Source: an uncultured Bacilli bacterium
GTDB taxonomy: Bacteria; Bacillota_I; Bacilli_A; RF39; UBA660
Direction of reading: 5' to 3'
NCBI GenBank assembly: GCA_934148875.1
Contig: CAKPDJ010000032.1
Location: forward strand, 1-15,530
DNA length: 15,530 nt
In this document: positions 12,721 through 15,530 of the stretch, in pieces
Numbering within the stretch: position 1 is the first letter of the stretch
Layout of the letters: the number at the start of each line of letters is the position of its first letter
The notes under the pieces: model-generated
What the model was told of the DNA's origin: nothing
Seen by the model: the letters and a program-made list of their open reading frames with translations, nothing else
The model's database searches: none
Made by a program: the position numbers and the translations under genes

Positions 12721-13422
12721 TTAATTGATATAACACTCTATTTCTAAATTCGTGTCCGTTACATCTATTATTTTGCCTTCTTTTTCTTCCTGTGGTTTTA
12801 CTCGTTCAATATAATCGTTTAATTCATTTTCACAATCTACTACTATTTTATTTTTATCAAAATAAACATTTGCTGTAATTATTGTGCTTGCATGTCCTAG
12901 TAATTGTGATACTGCTTTTAAATCAAAATTATTCATTAAAAGCAATGTAGTATAGGTGTGTCTTAAATCATGAAATGAAATATCTGGTAAATTATTATCT
13001 TTTTTTAATTTATTATAATATCTATTATGAAATCCTTTACTTCTAGGATGTCCATAAGTTGAACAACATATATATCCTAAATCTAAAAAAGGATTATGTT
13101 TATCATTTATTCTTCTACTTCTATTTTTATTGTATTTTTTCCTTTCTTCCAATATTGCTTCAAAAAGCATATCTGGAATATCAATTATTCTCTCACTACT
13201 ATATGATTTTAACTTTATTTCTTGTTTGGTATATGTCTTTTTTGCACATTCATCTTTTTGTTTGTTAGGATCAACCCCTAATTGTCTTGTTAAGTATATT
13301 TTTCTATTTACAAAATCAATATCTTTATATTTTAATCCATTTATTTCTTGTTTTCTTAATCCTGTTAATAACGCAAACAATATATGCAAATAAATAGGTG
13401 TTTCTTTCCTCTTTTGTATCAC
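12721..13422 (-). pseudogene. int: Tyrosine integrase, catalytic domain only (N-terminus lost)
   Basis: 233 codons from a GTG at 13422 with no RBS. The catalytic domain is complete: Arg23 in LLTGLRKQE, Lys72 (KLKSYSS), His151-x-x-Arg154 in SFHDLRHTY, His177 in QLLGHAS and nucleophile Tyr187 in ITANVYFD. Integrases of this kind are about 380-400 residues, so the arm-binding and core-binding domains, some 150 residues, are missing; no trace of them lies upstream, where a different coding fragment abuts in another frame. The enzyme should therefore be inactive, or at least unable to bind arm sites. The C-terminus extends past the Tyr to ECYIN. It lies next to the arm-type repeats and the uvrB breakpoint, as expected for the integrase that made this junction. 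Confidence 0.88.
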
Positions 13423-13513
13423 TATTTATGGCAGTATGTATTACTTCATCAGAATTATATAAATCTTTATATAGTCTATTTAAAAACGATTCACCTATAT
13501 ATTCATTTTTCAT
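13403..13513 (-). pseudogene. Truncated start of another gene, fused out of frame to int
   Basis: An ATG at 13513 with a fair RBS (GAAGGTGTATGT) opens MKNEYIGESFLNRLYKDLYN, continuing SDEVIHTAINSDTKEER. The frame then enters the integrase coding region in the wrong phase and stops at 13325. This is not integrase sequence. The pattern (FLNRLYKDLY...HT...SD.KEE) resembles, from memory, the N-terminus of the large proteins that carry the WCTA domain and solenoid, like the neighbouring gene. I infer a tandem paralogue whose body was deleted together with the integrase 5' part. That family link needs a search. Confidence 0.5.
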
Positions 13514-13538
13514 ACATACACCTTCTTTACTTTCTTAT

Positions 13539-15530
13539 TTATTTACTCTTTATATCACTATTTTCTGATACCTTCTTTAAATCATCCATAGTGATGTAAT
13601 TTGATCTTAGATATTCATAGCTAAAATTTTGAGGTACTATTAAGCCTTCGGCATTTTTTAACATACAGAAATATAGATTTTTTCCTATTGTTTCTGGAAA
13701 TATTATATTTTTAGCATCTCTTAAATTCCATAAATCTAAATTACCACCTATGCTTTGTGGCAGTTTTAAGCCTTCGGCACTCGGTAAACTATCTAGAAGT
13801 AAATGACCTCCTACGCTTTGTGGTAATTTTAAATTTTCTATTTTTGCTAATTTTCTTAAGTTTAAAGAGCCTTTTATCGTTTTTGGTAACACTAGATCTT
13901 TAACATATGTTAAATTACTTAAATTTAGAGAGCCTTTTATATATTGTGGTAATTTTAATTCTTTGGCATCTGTTAAATTACTTAAATCTAAATCATGATT
14001 TATTATTTCTGGGAATGTTAAGTTTTCAGCACTTGTTAAACTATCTAGACGTAAATAGCCTCCTACGCTTTGTGGTAGTGTTAAGTCTTTGGCACTCGAT
14101 AAACTGTTTAAACATAAATTTCCACCTATTGTTTCTGGTAATATTAAGCCCTCGATATCTGTTAAATTTTCTAAATTTAAGTAATCCCTTATACTTTTTG
14201 GTAATATTAAACCTTTAGCACTTATTAATCCACCTAAATCTAAAGCGCCTCCTCCTATTGTTTTCGGTAGTACTAAACCTATGGCACTTGTTAAATTACC
14301 TAGATATAAAGATTCTCCTATATTTTCTGGTAAAACTAAGCCTTTAGCACTGGTTAAACCGTTTAAATTTAAATTTACACCTATTGTTTCTGGTAATATT
14401 AAGCCTTCGGCACTCGGTAAACTGTTTAAAAGTAAACTATATTTTACATATTGTGGTAATTTTAAATTTTCTATCTTTGTTAATTCTCTTAAGTCTAAAG
14501 AGCCATTCATCGTTTTTGGTAGCACTAGATCTTTAGCATATGTTAAATTACTTAAATCTAAAAGACCTTCAACATCTTGTGGTAATATTAAATTTTTAGC
14601 ACTCGTTAAATTACTTAAATCTAAATCACAATCTATTGTTTCTGGAAATGTTAAATTTTCGGCATAAGTTAATTTTTCTAGATGTAAACAACCTCCTATT
14701 TCTTTTGGAAAAACTATATTTTGAGCACTTGTTAAATTGTTTAAGAATAATGAATCACCTATTATTTCCGGTAATCTTAAACCTTTGGCTCTGGTTAAAC
14801 CATTTAAATTTAAATTACCATTTATTGCTTCTGGTAATACTAAGTCTTCAATACTGATTAAATTAACTAGAGTTAGATCACCTTTTACATGTCGTGGTAG
14901 TTTTAATCCTTTAGCATCTGTTAAATTCCTTAAATCTAGGTCATCGTAGAAATAAATAATTTCTTTTCCGGCTAAAACATCATCAGGATTGCCTGATATT
15001 TGATCAGGACTACAATTAAATACTTTAGCTAAATCTTCTTTTTTATTTCTTTCTTTTAATATTTCTTCTATTCTAGGATCTTCTTCATAACCAAAACCTT
15101 CTATTTTTTTATCTACTTCATATAAAAATCTTAATTCTTCATTAGTTAATTCTCTGTTCTTATATTCATTATAAATATCAGTTAATTTTTTCATATCATT
15201 AACTTTTTTCTTATACTTATCTCTATCTGGAAACTCTTTTAGTTTTTCTTCTAGTACTTCTTCCATTTCTGATTCTAGATGTTGATTTTCATTTATACCT
15301 CTTATTTCACCTATTTGATTTCCTTCCATTCTGATTGCGATTCGGGGTTGTTTATATTCATTGTTTGAGTCCTTTGTATAATATACGTAAAAATCTCCTA
15401 ATTCTAGTTGTTGTCTAGCTGTTTCTTTTCCAGCAGTACACCAGCTTGTTCCTTTTCCTTTAAGACTATTTACTAATTCATCTGGTTCGCTACCTTTATT
15501 GTACTTAATCCAAATTCCCTTTGTATCATC
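13539..15530 (-). CDS. Large WCTA-domain protein with 21-residue leucine-rich-like solenoid, start off the window
   Basis: The frame is open to the right edge: 67 codons precede the ATG at 15329 without a stop, so that Met is internal and at least 663 residues are seen. Upstream sequence includes GKGTSWCTAGKETARQQLEL and GDFYVYYTKD, then PRIAIRMEGNQIGEIRGI. A WCTA motif of this type occurs in phage and mobile-element proteins of unknown function. A charged helical region follows (LKEFPDRDKYKKKVNDMKKL, ELRFLYEVDKKIEGFGY), then about 20 repeats of the form LPxTIGGxLxLxxLTxAKGLx, and a short capless tail ending SDIKSK. No signal peptide or membrane segment is visible in this part. The solenoid should give a long binding surface. 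Function is unknown; whether the gene belongs to this element or a neighbouring one is also unknown. Confidence 0.85.
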   Translation of the reverse strand, partial: DDTKGIWIKYNKGSEPDELVNSLKGKGTSWCTAGKETARQQLELGDFYVYYTKDSNNEYKQPRIAIRMEGNQIGEIRGINENQHLESEMEEVLEEKLKEFPDRDKYKKKVNDMKKLTDIYNEYKNRELTNEELRFLYEVDKKIEGFGYEEDPRIEEILKERNKKEDLAKVFNCSPDQISGNPDDVLAGKEIIYFYDDLDLRNLTDAKGLKLPRHVKGDLTLVNLISIEDLVLPEAINGNLNLNGLTRAKGLRLPEIIGDSLFLNNLTSAQNIVFPKEIGGCLHLEKLTYAENLTFPETIDCDLDLSNLTSAKNLILPQDVEGLLDLSNLTYAKDLVLPKTMNGSLDLRELTKIENLKLPQYVKYSLLLNSLPSAEGLILPETIGVNLNLNGLTSAKGLVLPENIGESLYLGNLTSAIGLVLPKTIGGGALDLGGLISAKGLILPKSIRDYLNLENLTDIEGLILPETIGGNLCLNSLSSAKDLTLPQSVGGYLRLDSLTSAENLTFPEIINHDLDLSNLTDAKELKLPQYIKGSLNLSNLTYVKDLVLPKTIKGSLNLRKLAKIENLKLPQSVGGHLLLDSLPSAEGLKLPQSIGGNLDLWNLRDAKNIIFPETIGKNLYFCMLKNAEGLIVPQNFSYEYLRSNYITMDDLKKVSENSDIKSK
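13638..14900. repeat. Twenty 63-base repeats coding the solenoid, with a ten-unit duplication
   Basis: Twenty units of 21 codons (one has 22), each L/F-P-x-x-I-x-G-x-L-x-L-x-x-L-T-x-A-x-x-L. Units 5-8 (14397-14648) and 15-18 (13764-14015) match each other better than their neighbours. The DNA phrase CCTTCGGCACTCGGTAAACT occurs at 13771 and 14404, 633 bases apart, which is exactly ten units. Confidence 0.9.

Noticed and set aside
13325..13513. A genuine 62-residue stand-alone gene
   Set aside because: Its last 25 codons read the integrase gene out of frame, so only the first about 37 codons can be original coding sequence.
13638..14900. CRISPR-like regular repeats of 63 bases
   Set aside because: The repeats are in frame within one long coding sequence, vary at third positions, have no unique spacers and encode a regular solenoid.
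13907..14949. Several plus-strand open frames rich in Leu
   Set aside because: They are antisense shadows of the repeated solenoid gene; they lack RBSs and their lengths follow the repeat.
15329..15331. Met at 15329 as the start of the solenoid protein
   Set aside because: No RBS precedes it, and the frame continues upstream to the window edge with conserved-looking motifs.
1..15530. tRNA, rRNA, canonical riboswitch or canonical parS
   Set aside because: Nothing with a cloverleaf, rRNA core, known riboswitch layout or the TGTTTCACGTGAAACA palindrome was seen on either strand by eye.

Overview
Organism and type of region. The window is very AT-rich and every credible gene lies on the minus strand, with strong AGGAGG-type ribosome binding sites and standard stop codons (TGA is used as a stop, TGG as Trp). 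Together with the sortase, the wall-anchored adhesin and the UvrB fragment, this suggests a low-GC Bacillota or Mycoplasmatota-related bacterium, probably host-associated. That placement is inference. Most of the window is a mobile element, best read as an integrative mobilizable or conjugative element. No type IV secretion ATPase or channel gene is inside the window; such genes could lie beyond the left edge.

Layout, read along the minus strand from high to low coordinates. (1) 15530-13539: the 3' part of a large gene encoding a WCTA-type domain followed by a 21-residue leucine-rich-like solenoid; its start lies outside the window. (2) 13513-12721: a short fragment with its own RBS, fused out of frame to the catalytic half of a tyrosine integrase that has lost its N-terminal DNA-binding domains. 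(3) 12757-12063: a probable attachment region. It has at least six copies of an AAATTCGTGKCC-like motif on both sides of an 88-codon 5' fragment of uvrB. (4) 11968-10234: overlapping parA and parB. (5) 10056-5128: a surface module of a secreted Cys-containing protein, a 1208-residue thioester/Cna-B adhesin with a VPNTL sorting signal, and a sortase. (6) 5128-3846: a tightly coupled run of a small unknown protein, two SSB-like proteins and another unknown protein. (7) 3720-1793: an XRE regulator, a Toprim protein, a DpnD/PcfM-like protein, a hairpin cluster that may be oriT, and HU. (8) 1713-1: a tiny membrane protein, MobC and a MOBP-type relaxase that runs off the left edge.

How it may work. 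MobC and the relaxase would process the element at an oriT, plausibly the hairpin cluster at 2174-2257. The SSBs, Toprim protein and HU would handle single-stranded and circular intermediates, and ParAB would stabilise the circular form. The adhesin, which has the Cys/Gln pair of an internal thioester, and its sortase would display a covalent adhesin on the cell, useful for host attachment or mating contact. uvrB looks like the integration target, with the element carrying a replacement 5' end. The broken integrase suggests that this copy, or the neighbour to its right, is no longer autonomously mobile.

Most notable observations: the attachment region with motif repeats on both sides of uvrB'; a 10-bp terminator-like hairpin that buries both the RBS and the start codon of the Toprim gene; the adhesin-sortase cargo with non-canonical sorting signal and sortase active site; and the solenoid gene with an internal ten-unit duplication and a second truncated gene start beside it.
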